DNA of 64,000 bases from Bacteroidota bacterium (GCA_020162035.1 JAIUNM010000016.1:24857-88856); one strand, 5' to 3'; positions 18,074-26,858 are shown, counted from the stretch's first letter. The notes: generated from the sequence alone by a model not told the origin. Translations and numbers: made by a program.

Positions 18074-18670
18074 CTATACTTTATATTTTTTAATTTTTAC
18101 TTTCAGTTTTTCAATCACTCTAAACATTTTAACTTTGGCGTTTCCTTCGGTTGTATTTAATATTTCGGCAATTTCTTTAAAAGGACGTTTTTCAAAAAAA
18201 CGCATTTCAACCAACATTAAATCCTCTTCATCTAACTCGGTTATTAATTTTTTTATAACAGGAATGTATTCTTCAAAAAAAGGTTCGTTAGTTTCATCGC
18301 AAATAAATTTTAAATCGCCAATATCAGCATTAACAGCTCGTTTATCTTTTAAATTTCTGTAAACAAGCATCATTTCGTTATATGCAATCCTATACAACCA
18401 ACTTGCAAAAGGAACACCTTTAAACTGGTAGTTTTGTAAATTACTTAATGCTTTTAAAAAAACCTGACTCGTAACATCAAATGCAGTTTCTTTACAATCC
18501 ATACGTTGATACAAATAATTAAATATTTGCTTATAATATTTATTGTACAAAGGCGCAAAATGCGCTGGATTTTTTTTAGCAGCCTCAATGATAACTAACT
18601 CATCATTAAGCTGCACTTCGGTGTGGTGGTAATGTGAGTTGATTGTCATATGTGCTGAAATATTAGACAT
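18074..18670 (-). CDS. ECF-type RNA polymerase sigma-70 factor
   Basis: This 198-residue protein has region 2 (FAPLYNKYYKQIFNYLYQRM through PFASWLYRIAYNEM) and region 4 (EEDLMLVEMRFFEKRPFKEIAEILNTTEGNAKVKMFRVIEKLK), a complete ECF sigma factor. I chose the ATG at 18670; an upstream TTG at 18694 would add a non-conserved tail. It heads a three-gene unit with a membrane protein and a SUMF1 protein. GTGAA repeats at 18781-18827 lie about 110 bases upstream and could control it or the divergent TM2 gene. Confidence 0.92.
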   Translation of the reverse strand: MSNISAHMTINSHYHHTEVQLNDELVIIEAAKKNPAHFAPLYNKYYKQIFNYLYQRMDCKETAFDVTSQVFLKALSNLQNYQFKGVPFASWLYRIAYNEMMLVYRNLKDKRAVNADIGDLKFICDETNEPFFEEYIPVIKKLITELDEEDLMLVEMRFFEKRPFKEIAEILNTTEGNAKVKMFRVIEKLKVKIKKYKV

Positions 18671-18780
18671 TTTGCTTTTATAAGTAAAAAGCAATCCAAA
18701 GGTTACGCCAAAATTTCAAACAACTTATAACTTATAATTAAGTGCTTGATTATCAGTTACAAAAAAAGCTGTTAAATTGA

Positions 18781-18827
18781 GTGAAAAGCAATTTAATATG
18801 GGTGAAATATGCTTTTTAATGAGTGAA
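18781..18827. promoter_or_regulatory. Three GTGAA direct repeats phased at 21 bp
   Basis: GTGAA occurs at 18781-18785, 18802-18806 and 18823-18827, each exactly 21 bp apart, in the intergenic space between the sigma factor and the TM2 gene. The spacers are AT-rich. The last two repeats and their spacer closely match 42386-42411 upstream of the 1702-aa adhesin. LytTR regulators bind pairs of 9-bp direct repeats with 12-13 bp spacers (21-22 bp period), so this is a plausible LytTR operator. Confidence 0.5.
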
Positions 18828-18920
18828 TGGATTAAATTAGAAATAGTTTTTACTTAAAAATTGTTGATTTTTTTATCAATTTTAAATAAATACTTAAAGA
18901 ATATTGCAGATGTTTAAATT

Positions 18921-19364
18921 GTGAAAATTAGTAGGTTAATTTTATTTTTATTTGCTTTTACATATACTAAATTGTATTCAAAATCAAGTATTGATTCTTG
19001 CTTATTAATACAAATTAATAAAATTAATACTGATCAAATTATTGAACAAAATATAACTGTACAATTTAATTTTAACGAATATTCAATTAAAAGACCAAAC
19101 CCGCTTTTTTTTATTTTTAAAAAGAAACAAACTAAAAATAAAAAAATTGTTGCAGCCTTATTAGCTTTTCCTTTTCCGTTTGGTATGGTTGGTTTACATA
19201 GAATTTATTTAGGAACCGCACCATACGTGCCTATTGTTTATATTGGCACATTAGGTGGGGGATTTGGAATACTGCCTTTTATAGATTTTTGCGTGTTGCT
19301 ATTAGATAAAGATGTAACACGATATAACGAAAATAAAAAAGTTTTTATGTGGGTGAATGATTAA
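18921..19364 (+). CDS. TM2-domain-like membrane protein
   Basis: This 147-residue protein starts at a GTG. A signal peptide (about 1-20) is followed by a short exported segment, a lysine-rich stretch (about 70-75) and a C-terminal TM2-like domain: KIVAALLAFPFPFGMVGLHRIYLG, then a second helix ending in PFIDFCVLLLDKD. TM2 proteins are small two-helix membrane proteins of unknown function. The gene is monocistronic and its end overlaps the convergent GT39 gene by 20 bases. The 21-bp-phased repeats are about 95 bases upstream. Confidence 0.75.
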   Translation: MKISRLILFLFAFTYTKLYSKSSIDSCLLIQINKINTDQIIEQNITVQFNFNEYSIKRPNPLFFIFKKKQTKNKKIVAALLAFPFPFGMVGLHRIYLGTAPYVPIVYIGTLGGGFGILPFIDFCVLLLDKDVTRYNENKKVFMWVND

Positions 19365-21090
19365 TTGGTTTGTTTTTTGGCATTCTTACAAAAAAAACAA
19401 AACCATTGCGTGCATATAATTTTTTAAAGCCATTAAGTTCTGTCATTTCTTTTTCATCTTGTATTTTACAAACAATAAATGCAGGGCATTTAATGTTTCC
19501 AATTTTTAGCCACTCGCTGTAAACGGTTGAGTAACTTGAAAAACGAGAGTGTCCGTCTTTTTCATATTCTGTTAATAACGAATCCATAAACTGTTTTTGT
19601 TCATTATCGCTAAATGCATTTTTTGTTCTACCCGAATAAAAAATACAAGCATAACTTTTAAAACGATGCGTTTCTACATCAAAGCCATGTTTAGCAAGTT
19701 GTTGGTAAAAAACAATAGTTGCGTTTTGAGAGTATTGCTCTACTTTAGGCACTAACACATTAATAGTAAGGTTAATAAACAAAATTAATAAACAGAAAGA
19801 GTAAATTAAATTGTTTTTTATGTTTAATTTATGGTTATAGGCTATTAAAATTAATGCTGCAATTAAAGGCAAAACAATTAACCACTCAAACCCATTCCAA
19901 TAAGCATTTGCATTTAAATTTTGTTGTGTAAAAACATCGTTAATTAAATTAGAATTTAAAAGAAAAGGTTTTAAACTATTAATATTACATGCTAATATTA
20001 AAGCTATAACTAGGCTAATAGAAATTAAACTAAAAATAATTTTTAAAATACCTTTAAATAATTTTTCTTTACTAGAAAGATTTGATAAATACAATGCTGC
20101 AACAAACATTAAAGGAAAATAACATAAAGATGAGTAATGTACAATTTTGGTTTTAACTAAAGAAAATAAAACCAACACTACAAAAAACAAAACCAACATT
20201 ACTTTTTTAAAAACGATTTGAAATGGTGTAATTGATTGAGAACGTTTTATCCCTTTTATAAAAAATAACGACGCAGGAAAGCAACCAACTAATAATACAA
20301 CTGCATGGTAATAAAATGGGCCATCGTGTCCGGCATCGGCGGTTTCAAATAATCGAATTTGGTAATTTATAAATTCAACAATTACATCTGTATGCCCAGT
20401 AAAAAACATTACCAAAAACCAACTTAAACTAAAAATAATTGTTGAACTTAATAAAACAAAAAAGTTTTTAGATTTAAATAAATTAAGTTGTTTAGTTATA
20501 CCTGCACTAAATAAAACAACTAAACCAACAATAATTAAAGCTGCTGGACCTTTGGTTAAAACGGCTAAACCTAAAAACAAACCTGTAAATATTGCATTTT
20601 TTAAAACTGTTTTTGAATTAAAATTATTTAATACTTTAATAAATTGAACTGTGCTTAAAAATATAAATAAATTAAACCAGGGGTCTATTAATCCTGCTTT
20701 AAAATACAAATGAGGTAAACTACTTGCCCAAAATAATAAACACCAAAATAAAGCAGTTTTTAAATTAAAATATTTTAGACCTGTATTAAAAATTATTAGA
20801 GAAGTAATTATTCCGCAAATTGCATTAGGTAATCTGGCAGCAAACTCATTAATGCCAAATATATTCATACACAAAGCTTGCATCCATATAAACAAGGGGG
20901 GTTTTTCCCAAAATGGTGTAAAATTTAATTGCACTTTACTGTAATCTCCAGTTAAAACCATTTCGCGTGCACATTCAGCAAAATTAATTTCGTCCCAATC
21001 AAATAAATGCAAGTTGCCTATAAAAGGAATAAATAGTAATGCGGAAAATAAGGTTATTAAAAAATAATATAGTGTATTTTTAGTTAGCAT
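19345..21090 (-). CDS. GT39 / ArnT-like integral membrane glycosyltransferase
   Basis: This 581-residue protein has about 11-12 membrane helices. The first periplasmic loop carries FDWDEINFAECAREM, the acidic DE pair typical of GT39/ArnT/PMT-C enzymes, followed by FTPFWEKPPLFIWMQAL and the helix beginning ARLPNAI. These enzymes transfer a sugar from a polyprenyl-phosphate carrier to lipid A or other envelope acceptors. The start overlaps the PAP2 phosphatase by 11 bases, so the two are translationally coupled. A PAP2 enzyme recycling the polyprenyl phosphate released by such a transferase is a reasonable inference. Confidence 0.88.
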   Translation of the reverse strand: MLTKNTLYYFLITLFSALLFIPFIGNLHLFDWDEINFAECAREMVLTGDYSKVQLNFTPFWEKPPLFIWMQALCMNIFGINEFAARLPNAICGIITSLIIFNTGLKYFNLKTALFWCLLFWASSLPHLYFKAGLIDPWFNLFIFLSTVQFIKVLNNFNSKTVLKNAIFTGLFLGLAVLTKGPAALIIVGLVVLFSAGITKQLNLFKSKNFFVLLSSTIIFSLSWFLVMFFTGHTDVIVEFINYQIRLFETADAGHDGPFYYHAVVLLVGCFPASLFFIKGIKRSQSITPFQIVFKKVMLVLFFVVLVLFSLVKTKIVHYSSLCYFPLMFVAALYLSNLSSKEKLFKGILKIIFSLISISLVIALILACNINSLKPFLLNSNLINDVFTQQNLNANAYWNGFEWLIVLPLIAALILIAYNHKLNIKNNLIYSFCLLILFINLTINVLVPKVEQYSQNATIVFYQQLAKHGFDVETHRFKSYACIFYSGRTKNAFSDNEQKQFMDSLLTEYEKDGHSRFSSYSTVYSEWLKIGNIKCPAFIVCKIQDEKEMTELNGFKKLYARNGFVFFVRMPKNKPINHSPT

Positions 21091-21754
21091 TAATTTTTTG
21101 TTTTTTAAAATTTACTAAAGAAACATTAAGCTTACTTAATTTGTTAGTATAAACAATAAAACCAAACGAAAGAAACGCTATAATAAATCCAACTAAAGAA
21201 CCAACAATTACATCTTCTAACCAATGCATAGATAAATATGTTCTGCTAAAGGCTGCTAATATTGAAATTATTAAAATTAAATATTTTAAAAAATAATTTT
21301 TTAAATAAAACATAAAAGGAATTAATAATGCAAAAGCTTGAGTAGAGTGCCCAGAAGGAAAGCTATTGTATAAATATAATTTTACACCATTAACATACTT
21401 TATTTTTTCGTGCACAGTCCATTGAAATGTGTACCAAGGACGAACTACATCGTCAAAAAAAACAAACTTTAAAATAAGAGTAATTAAAACAGCAACACTA
21501 AAACTAATTAAACAAGTTATTGCTAAACGAATATTAAGTAAAGCCATAATTAGAATAAAGAAGGGTACAAACCAACCATCGCCAATTAAAGTTATGTATT
21601 TAAAAAATAAATCTTTAACAGGATTACCTACCCATTGGTTTATGTAAATATGAATTTGAACTTTAGAATATATTGAAATAAAGTACAAGCCTACTAAAAC
21701 AAATGCTAAATAAAAGGCAATAACTAAATAATTATTTTTAATTAAAATTTTCAC
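21080..21754 (-). CDS. PAP2-family membrane phosphatase
   Basis: This 224-residue protein has about six membrane helices and the three PAP2 motifs: a basic motif ending in VVRP (about 110), SFPSGHSTQA (about 130-139) and the S-R-T-Y-L-S-M-H-W-L-E-D-V segment (about 170-182). Family members dephosphorylate undecaprenyl pyrophosphate, phosphatidic acid or lipid A. Which lipid is used here is unknown. It overlaps mazG by 4 bases upstream and the GT39 gene by 11 bases downstream. Confidence 0.92.
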   Translation of the reverse strand: MKILIKNNYLVIAFYLAFVLVGLYFISIYSKVQIHIYINQWVGNPVKDLFFKYITLIGDGWFVPFFILIMALLNIRLAITCLISFSVAVLITLILKFVFFDDVVRPWYTFQWTVHEKIKYVNGVKLYLYNSFPSGHSTQAFALLIPFMFYLKNYFLKYLILIISILAAFSRTYLSMHWLEDVIVGSLVGFIIAFLSFGFIVYTNKLSKLNVSLVNFKKQKINAN

Positions 21755-22524
21755 TTTATTAATTTAGCTTCGTTCCAATATTTATCTAACTCATCTAATT
21801 TGCAATCAGCAATTTGTTTACCGTTTTCTTTTACTTTTTGTTCCATGTAATTAAACCGGTGAATAAATTTTTTGTTTGTTTGCTCTAATGCATCTTCGGG
21901 ATTAATTTTTAAAAATCTGGCGTAATTAATTAACGAAAATAAAACATCACCAAATTCTTTTTCAGCTTCGTTTTGATTTTTGTTTTTTATTTCGTTTTCA
22001 AACTCATTTAATTCTTCTTTCACTTTTTCAAACACTTGTTCGGGGTGCTCCCAATCAAAGCCCACTGCCCTAGCCTTTTCTTGAATTCTATATGCTTTTA
22101 AAAGGGCGGGCATACTGTTAGGTACACCGCTTAAAACGGTTTTATTACCATCTTTTTCTTTTTGTTTTAGTTGCTCCCAATTTTGTTTTACATCATCTTC
22201 GTTTTCAACTTTTACATCAGCATAAATATGTGGGTGCCTAAAAATTAATTTATCGCAAAGTGTATTTATAACATCGCTTATATTAAACTGATTGGTTTCG
22301 CTTGCTATTTTTGAATAAAAAACAATATGTAATAGAATATCGCCTAATTCTTTTTTAATTTCATTTAAATCGTTTTTTAAAATAGCATCACTTAATTCAA
22401 ACGTTTCTTCAATGGTTAAATGCCTAATACTTTCGATGGTTTGTTTTTTATCCCAAGGGCATTGCTCCCTTAGTTCATCCATAATTTTTAGTAATCTTAA
22501 AAAAGCTTCGGCTCTAGCATCCAT
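21751..22524 (-). CDS. mazG: Nucleoside triphosphate pyrophosphohydrolase MazG
   Basis: This 257-residue cytoplasmic enzyme has two MazG domains. The N-terminal one carries CPWDKKQT, IEETFELSDAI and KELGDILLHIVFYSKIA; the C-terminal one carries VKEELNEFENEI and KEFGDVLFSLINYARF. MazG cleaves NTPs to NMP and pyrophosphate, and clears damaged or excess nucleotides. The length matches E. coli MazG. A TAAATTTG box lies 7 bases before the ATG. The gene leads a mazG-PAP2-GT39 overlapping set. Confidence 0.96.
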   Translation of the reverse strand: MDARAEAFLRLLKIMDELREQCPWDKKQTIESIRHLTIEETFELSDAILKNDLNEIKKELGDILLHIVFYSKIASETNQFNISDVINTLCDKLIFRHPHIYADVKVENEDDVKQNWEQLKQKEKDGNKTVLSGVPNSMPALLKAYRIQEKARAVGFDWEHPEQVFEKVKEELNEFENEIKNKNQNEAEKEFGDVLFSLINYARFLKINPEDALEQTNKKFIHRFNYMEQKVKENGKQIADCKLDELDKYWNEAKLIK

Positions 22525-22531
22525 AATCTTC

Positions 22532-22539
22532 CAAATTTA
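22532..22539 (-). promoter_or_regulatory. -7 box TAAATTTG of mazG
   Basis: A perfect TAnnTTTG element ends 7 bases before the mazG ATG, in the 32-base gap after waaA. It implies a very short or absent leader and a promoter internal to the minus-strand cluster. Confidence 0.55.
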
Positions 22540-22556
22540 ATAAAATAGATTAATAA

Positions 22557-23789
22557 TTAATTGCCAAAAATATCTAATAACACTTTTTGTGTGCTACCAA
22601 CACGTTGCGAAAAATAACCTTCTAATTTGAGTTGAATTTCGTTTAAATTTAAGTTGTTATAATTATTGAGTAAATCAATTAAACTATTATTTTCATTTAA
22701 ATTAATTATACAGTTTAATGCTTTTAATTCTACAATTTCATTAAATTTTGAGTAATTATTGCCATAAAAACTACTTGGCTTTAAATATACCGTTGATTCT
22801 AAAATATTATGAATTCCATCTTTGCCAAAACCACCACCAATATAGGTTAAATCTGCATATTTATAGATAGAACTTAACTGCCCCATACAATTTAAAATAA
22901 GTAAACTATTATTTTCATTAAAATTAGAATAGGTACAGTAATTTATTTTATTAAGTTTTAATTTTTCTTCTAATTTTATTATGTTGCTTTCGCTGATTTC
23001 GTGTGGAGCAATTATGTATTTGAAGTTTAAATTTTTTGTTTTTAAAATTGAATTTATAATGTAATCATCATCATCGGGCCATGTACTACCTGCAATAAAC
23101 AATAAAGAATTATTTTTAAATTGAGAAATTAATTGGTTGTCTTTATTTTGATTTTTAATTTGTGTTACTCTATCAAATCTCGTATCTCCTGCAATTATAG
23201 TGTTTTTAATTTGAATTGCATTTAATAATTTTTGAGATTGTAAATCTTGTAAATATATAGTTTTGAACGTATGTAGAGATTTAACAAACAGTTTACCATA
23301 CCATTTAAAAAATGGGTGATGCGGTTTAAATGTGGCTGAAACTAAATAAGTTTTAATTTGCTTATTTTTTAATTCAAACAAATAATTTAACCAAAATTCA
23401 TATTTAATAAAAACTGCAATATTTGGATTTAAAAGTTGAATGAATTTTTTAGCATTAACAGAAGTGTCTAATGGGAGATAATAAACTGCATCGGCTAAAG
23501 GAGAGTTATTAAATACGGTGTAGCCACTCGGAGAAAAAAATGTAATTACAATATTATAATTTTTATAATTTTCTTTTACTGCTTGAATTAAAGGTAAACC
23601 TTGTTCAAACTCACCGTATGATGCGCAATGAAACCAAATGGTATTGGGCTTAGAAAGTTTTTGTTCTTTTAATTTATTTTCCCAGTTTTTGCGGCCACTA
23701 ACCCAAGCTTTTGCTTTAGTGTTTTTAACAGAAGCGCATCGAATAATAAATCCGTAAAGCCTAACAACTAAATTATAAATTACAATCAT
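22557..23789 (-). CDS. waaA: 3-deoxy-D-manno-octulosonic-acid (Kdo) transferase
   Basis: This 410-residue enzyme adds Kdo from CMP-Kdo to lipid IVA at the inner membrane. It has an N-terminal membrane-associated helix, the IWFHCASYGEFEQGLPL motif with the catalytic-type glutamate, YEFWLNYLFELK, GDTRFDRV, GSTWPDDD, IAPHEI and GGGFGKDGIHNILES. These are characteristic of WaaA/KdtA GT30 enzymes. The start overlaps the previous stop by one base. It confirms that this organism makes Kdo-containing lipid A. Confidence 0.96.
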   Translation of the reverse strand: MIVIYNLVVRLYGFIIRCASVKNTKAKAWVSGRKNWENKLKEQKLSKPNTIWFHCASYGEFEQGLPLIQAVKENYKNYNIVITFFSPSGYTVFNNSPLADAVYYLPLDTSVNAKKFIQLLNPNIAVFIKYEFWLNYLFELKNKQIKTYLVSATFKPHHPFFKWYGKLFVKSLHTFKTIYLQDLQSQKLLNAIQIKNTIIAGDTRFDRVTQIKNQNKDNQLISQFKNNSLLFIAGSTWPDDDDYIINSILKTKNLNFKYIIAPHEISESNIIKLEEKLKLNKINYCTYSNFNENNSLLILNCMGQLSSIYKYADLTYIGGGFGKDGIHNILESTVYLKPSSFYGNNYSKFNEIVELKALNCIINLNENNSLIDLLNNYNNLNLNEIQLKLEGYFSQRVGSTQKVLLDIFGN

Positions 23790-24550
23790 TAATAATAATA
23801 GTACTCTTTTGGTTTACGTTTATACAGTGGTAATATCCAGCCAATACGTGCACCTATTAATAAATCGGTACGCTTATTTGTATCAGGCAACCCTGTGTCG
23901 TAATTAAATTTTCTAACACTTTTGGTATAACCTTGTATAAACTCAAAACCTGCATAAAAATTAACAAAACGATTATTACTAATATATTGATAACCTAAAA
24001 ATTGCATTGTAGAAAGGCCATTACTTAATCGATCATAACCATATTTTAATTCACCATTTAAAGCAGCAATTTTCTTTTGCGCATCATATAAATTTATTTT
24101 GTGTTGCATGTAACCAACACCAATATTAAACACAATACCTGTATTTAAATTGTTTTTAAATAATTTAAATATTCTTCCTCCAACTGCATAAAAGCATAAA
24201 CCTCTTTCTGTAATTCTAATATCAGCAGGGTACCCTTCGTTATCAATAATGTTTTTTTGCCCATTTGAAAAATCTACTTTCATATTTGCTAAAACATCTT
24301 CTTTAACATTTTGACTGAAAAAATAATTTCCTTCGGCTCCAAATTGCCAATTACTTTTTGTTTTGTACATGTAAGTGCCACCAACATTAAGATTAGGTCC
24401 AAATCGTTTTTCCATATCACCTTTTGGTAAATGCCCTCCAAAATTTATAGCAACATAGTGAAAACCAAAATTTAAAGAATCTTTTTGCGACCAAAGTTTG
24501 CTGCTTAGAAAAAAGAAACAAAGAAAAAATAAAATTAACCCTTTTTTCAT
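23789..24550 (-). CDS. Exported outer-membrane beta-barrel-like protein
   Basis: This 253-residue protein has a signal peptide ending near LWSQ, then alternating aromatic strands such as NWQFGAEGNYFF, LCFYAVGGRIF and FVNFYAGFEFIQG, and a C-terminal aromatic stretch. That is the look of a small outer-membrane barrel. I chose the ATG at 24550 over a TTG-started extension at 24568, since it begins the signal peptide cleanly. Function is unknown. It sits directly between the head-GIN lipoprotein and waaA and is likely co-transcribed with them. Confidence 0.7.
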   Translation of the reverse strand: MKKGLILFFLCFFFLSSKLWSQKDSLNFGFHYVAINFGGHLPKGDMEKRFGPNLNVGGTYMYKTKSNWQFGAEGNYFFSQNVKEDVLANMKVDFSNGQKNIIDNEGYPADIRITERGLCFYAVGGRIFKLFKNNLNTGIVFNIGVGYMQHKINLYDAQKKIAALNGELKYGYDRLSNGLSTMQFLGYQYISNNRFVNFYAGFEFIQGYTKSVRKFNYDTGLPDTNKRTDLLIGARIGWILPLYKRKPKEYYYY

Positions 24551-24560
24551 TTCCACAAAT

Positions 24561-25304
24561 TTAGTCATTTTTAATTAATTTACCTTTTGGGTTTCCTTCG
24601 GTTTTATTTAAAATAGAAAAAGGATTCCCGTTGTAATAAATATTTCCATCTCTAAAAATATTTACAACTAAACTTGCAGTTGAGGGTAATTTTAAATACA
24701 CATCTGCAATAGAAATTGTTGTGATATTTGCATACGATTTAATTGTTGAATTATCTGCATATAAATAATTTGTGCCTTTTAAATACGTTAATAATTCGTT
24801 AGTTGTACCATAAAAATGAATGTTTGTATTACCATGCGAGCTTGTTTGGACTACTTGATAATTTCCATATAAATTAACATTTCCGCTATTTCCACCATTT
24901 ATAAAAATAGTGTCTTGTACAAAATTAGAATTTACATTAACCTGCCCAACACCTTGATGAAATAACGTGCGAATAAATGGGGTATAAATTTTAATTTTTG
25001 TTTTTTTATTATAACCTCTTACAAAATTACATTTGTTTTTATTTTCAACAATTAAAGAATTGCTTTGTACTGCGGTATGAATATTTGACATTAAGTTTTC
25101 GCCAGATGTAATAATTGCAAAAGGTTTTGGAAATTGAATAATTTCATAATCTATATTATCATTTAAAACAATGTATTCAAAATTATCTAAATAACGCGTT
25201 ACATTTACTTCTTTACCATAACTTTTAAAACAGTCTTTTCTGTTTTCGGGTTTACAGCAAACCAGTGAAACAATTAATAATATATTTAAAAAACACTTTA
25301 ACAT
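24561..25304 (-). CDS. Head-GIN (DUF2807) lipoprotein
   Basis: This 247-residue protein has a lipoprotein signal with lipobox LVCC (about 14-17), then a repetitive beta-solenoid typical of the putative auto-transporter adhesin head GIN domain (DUF2807): repeated short strands rich in N, G, S and T, for example NSGNVNLYGNY and IHFYGTTNELL. It is probably surface or periplasmic. No partner is known. It lies one base from the PagL-like gene, in the same operon. Confidence 0.75.
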   Translation of the reverse strand: MLKCFLNILLIVSLVCCKPENRKDCFKSYGKEVNVTRYLDNFEYIVLNDNIDYEIIQFPKPFAIITSGENLMSNIHTAVQSNSLIVENKNKCNFVRGYNKKTKIKIYTPFIRTLFHQGVGQVNVNSNFVQDTIFINGGNSGNVNLYGNYQVVQTSSHGNTNIHFYGTTNELLTYLKGTNYLYADNSTIKSYANITTISIADVYLKLPSTASLVVNIFRDGNIYYNGNPFSILNKTEGNPKGKLIKND

Positions 25305-26414
25305 TTATAAATAAAAACGATAACCTACTCCATATTCAAAATTATACGCAATTGCAAAATGTGTTCTTAACCCAGCATGAATAAAAAGTCCGTTTTTAGC
25401 GTAATAATTAACCGAAATTCTTGACACAATATTTCCATCAGCATTGGCTTTGGCTAAAAAATAATAACCAACTTCGGTAGGAATACTAATTCTACCAATA
25501 TTATATGCATAAACAAAATTTAAACTCATTCTGTTTTTATCAATAGTTTTTGAGGGGTCTAATCCTGTGTTTTCATAATCTATTAAATAATTTTGATCGT
25601 GAAAAATATTTAATCCTAAACCAAATTTATGAGTATTTCTTACATTTCGATGGTAATAAAGTGCCCACATGTAACACATTTGCTTTTTTAGATTAACCTC
25701 TCGTTGATTAAAACCAATTGATGCAAATGTTACCAATTCGTTTTTAGACTTAACCTTAGTTGAACTATCTTGTTTTAACGTTTGAGGAATGGTTTTATTT
25801 GAGGGTAAACGGAAATTAATTGCTGTATGAAGTGTAGCAATGTTTAAACCTAAATTAGGAACCTGAGCCCGAGCATTACTTGTATGGCTAAATGTAAAAC
25901 CTGGTTCAAAAATTAAATTTTGATTTAGCTTTAATTTCCAAAACCACCTAAATTGCACATATTGGTTTAATGCGCTTCCTATTGCTATATTATTTTGATT
26001 GGTATGCACATTAAAAGGTTTAGTAATGTAACTTAAACCCCAACAAATACGCATATGCAATCTGCTTTGTTTTATTTTTTGATTAAATGGGATTTCAATA
26101 AACGGTGCTGCAATAAGCCCATAGCCTAAATGTGCTGGGTTTTTAAAATCTATTAATTGTGTGGTTATACCAACTTCGGGTAAATTATTTTCGGTTTGCC
26201 AAATTTTATTACCTAAAGTGGGTTTAATAAAATTAAGCTCATAAATTGCAGGAAAACCTTTTACTAAATCGGCTATAGAGCTACGATGAATGAGTATAAT
26301 ACCTTGGTTGTAACTGGCTTTAATTATCCAATTTGGGTGTTCGGTTAAACCATTTTGAGCAAAAAGGCTACAAAAATTTAATACAAAAATGATTATTACA
26401 AAAAACAATCTCAA
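25305..26414 (-). CDS. Acyloxyacyl hydrolase / PagL-like lipid A deacylase
   Basis: This 369-residue exported protein has a signal peptide ending in SLFAQ and a barrel-like sequence. The segment FSHTSNARAQVPNLGLN (about 179-195) carries the H-x-S-N pattern that holds the catalytic His and Ser of PagL, the outer-membrane lipid A 3-O-deacylase. Bacteroidota homologues are annotated as acyloxyacyl hydrolases. The first codon is TTG, with a TAAATTTG box only 4 bases upstream. It heads a cluster containing waaA, so lipid A remodelling is a fair inference; activity is untested. Confidence 0.78.
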   Translation of the reverse strand: MRLFFVIIIFVLNFCSLFAQNGLTEHPNWIIKASYNQGIILIHRSSIADLVKGFPAIYELNFIKPTLGNKIWQTENNLPEVGITTQLIDFKNPAHLGYGLIAAPFIEIPFNQKIKQSRLHMRICWGLSYITKPFNVHTNQNNIAIGSALNQYVQFRWFWKLKLNQNLIFEPGFTFSHTSNARAQVPNLGLNIATLHTAINFRLPSNKTIPQTLKQDSSTKVKSKNELVTFASIGFNQREVNLKKQMCYMWALYYHRNVRNTHKFGLGLNIFHDQNYLIDYENTGLDPSKTIDKNRMSLNFVYAYNIGRISIPTEVGYYFLAKANADGNIVSRISVNYYAKNGLFIHAGLRTHFAIAYNFEYGVGYRFYL

Positions 26415-26418
26415 CGCG

Positions 26419-26426
26419 CAAATTTA
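26419..26426 (-). promoter_or_regulatory. -7 box TAAATTTG of the PagL-like operon
   Basis: This perfect TAnnTTTG element ends 4 bases before the TTG start codon at 26414. It implies a leaderless transcript beginning with UUG. Confidence 0.55.
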
Positions 26427-26570
26427 ATGATAAATGTTAGAAATTTTAATTTGTTAAACCACTTCGATTAGATATTTTATACCTTTAAGTGAGTGTTAAT
26501 TACTTTTTATTGAAAAATTTGCAACCTTTAATTTTAAAAAGCGTTTTAACATTTATAAAAATCTACAATT

Positions 26571-26858
26571 ATGAATATTAAAGAGTTTGAAGCAATTGAA
26601 AAGGAGAGCGTTGAATCGCTTAAATTTCCTAGTTCAGAAGTTTTAACAACAAAAGAAACTATAAATGAACGAAAAGATGAACTTAATAGGGCTTTAACTT
26701 TAGGGAATATTGAACATTCAAAAATTAGAATATATTTTGAAGATGACACTTCTAAAAAAGTTGTAAACACAACAGTTTGGGGGGTTACAGATAAACGAGT
26801 AATTTTAAAACAAGGTTTAGTTATACCAATACACAGAATACATAGTGTGAAAATTTAA
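26571..26858 (+). CDS. Small conserved soluble protein, unknown function
   Basis: This 95-residue protein has an acidic, helical N-terminal half and a C-terminal beta segment with KIRIYFEDDTSKKVVNTTVWGV and IPIHRIHSVKI. I do not recognise the family. The pattern of a short beta-rich tail ending in ...RIHSVKI resembles small RNA-binding or PH-like folds, but that is only an impression. It is the only plus-strand gene in this minus-strand cluster and ends 4 bases inside the convergent cdsA gene. Confidence 0.65.
   Translation: MNIKEFEAIEKESVESLKFPSSEVLTTKETINERKDELNRALTLGNIEHSKIRIYFEDDTSKKVVNTTVWGVTDKRVILKQGLVIPIHRIHSVKI

Noticed and set aside
18671..18694. TTG start at 18694 for the sigma factor
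   Set aside because: It adds eight residues before a normal ATG at 18670 and has no promoter support.
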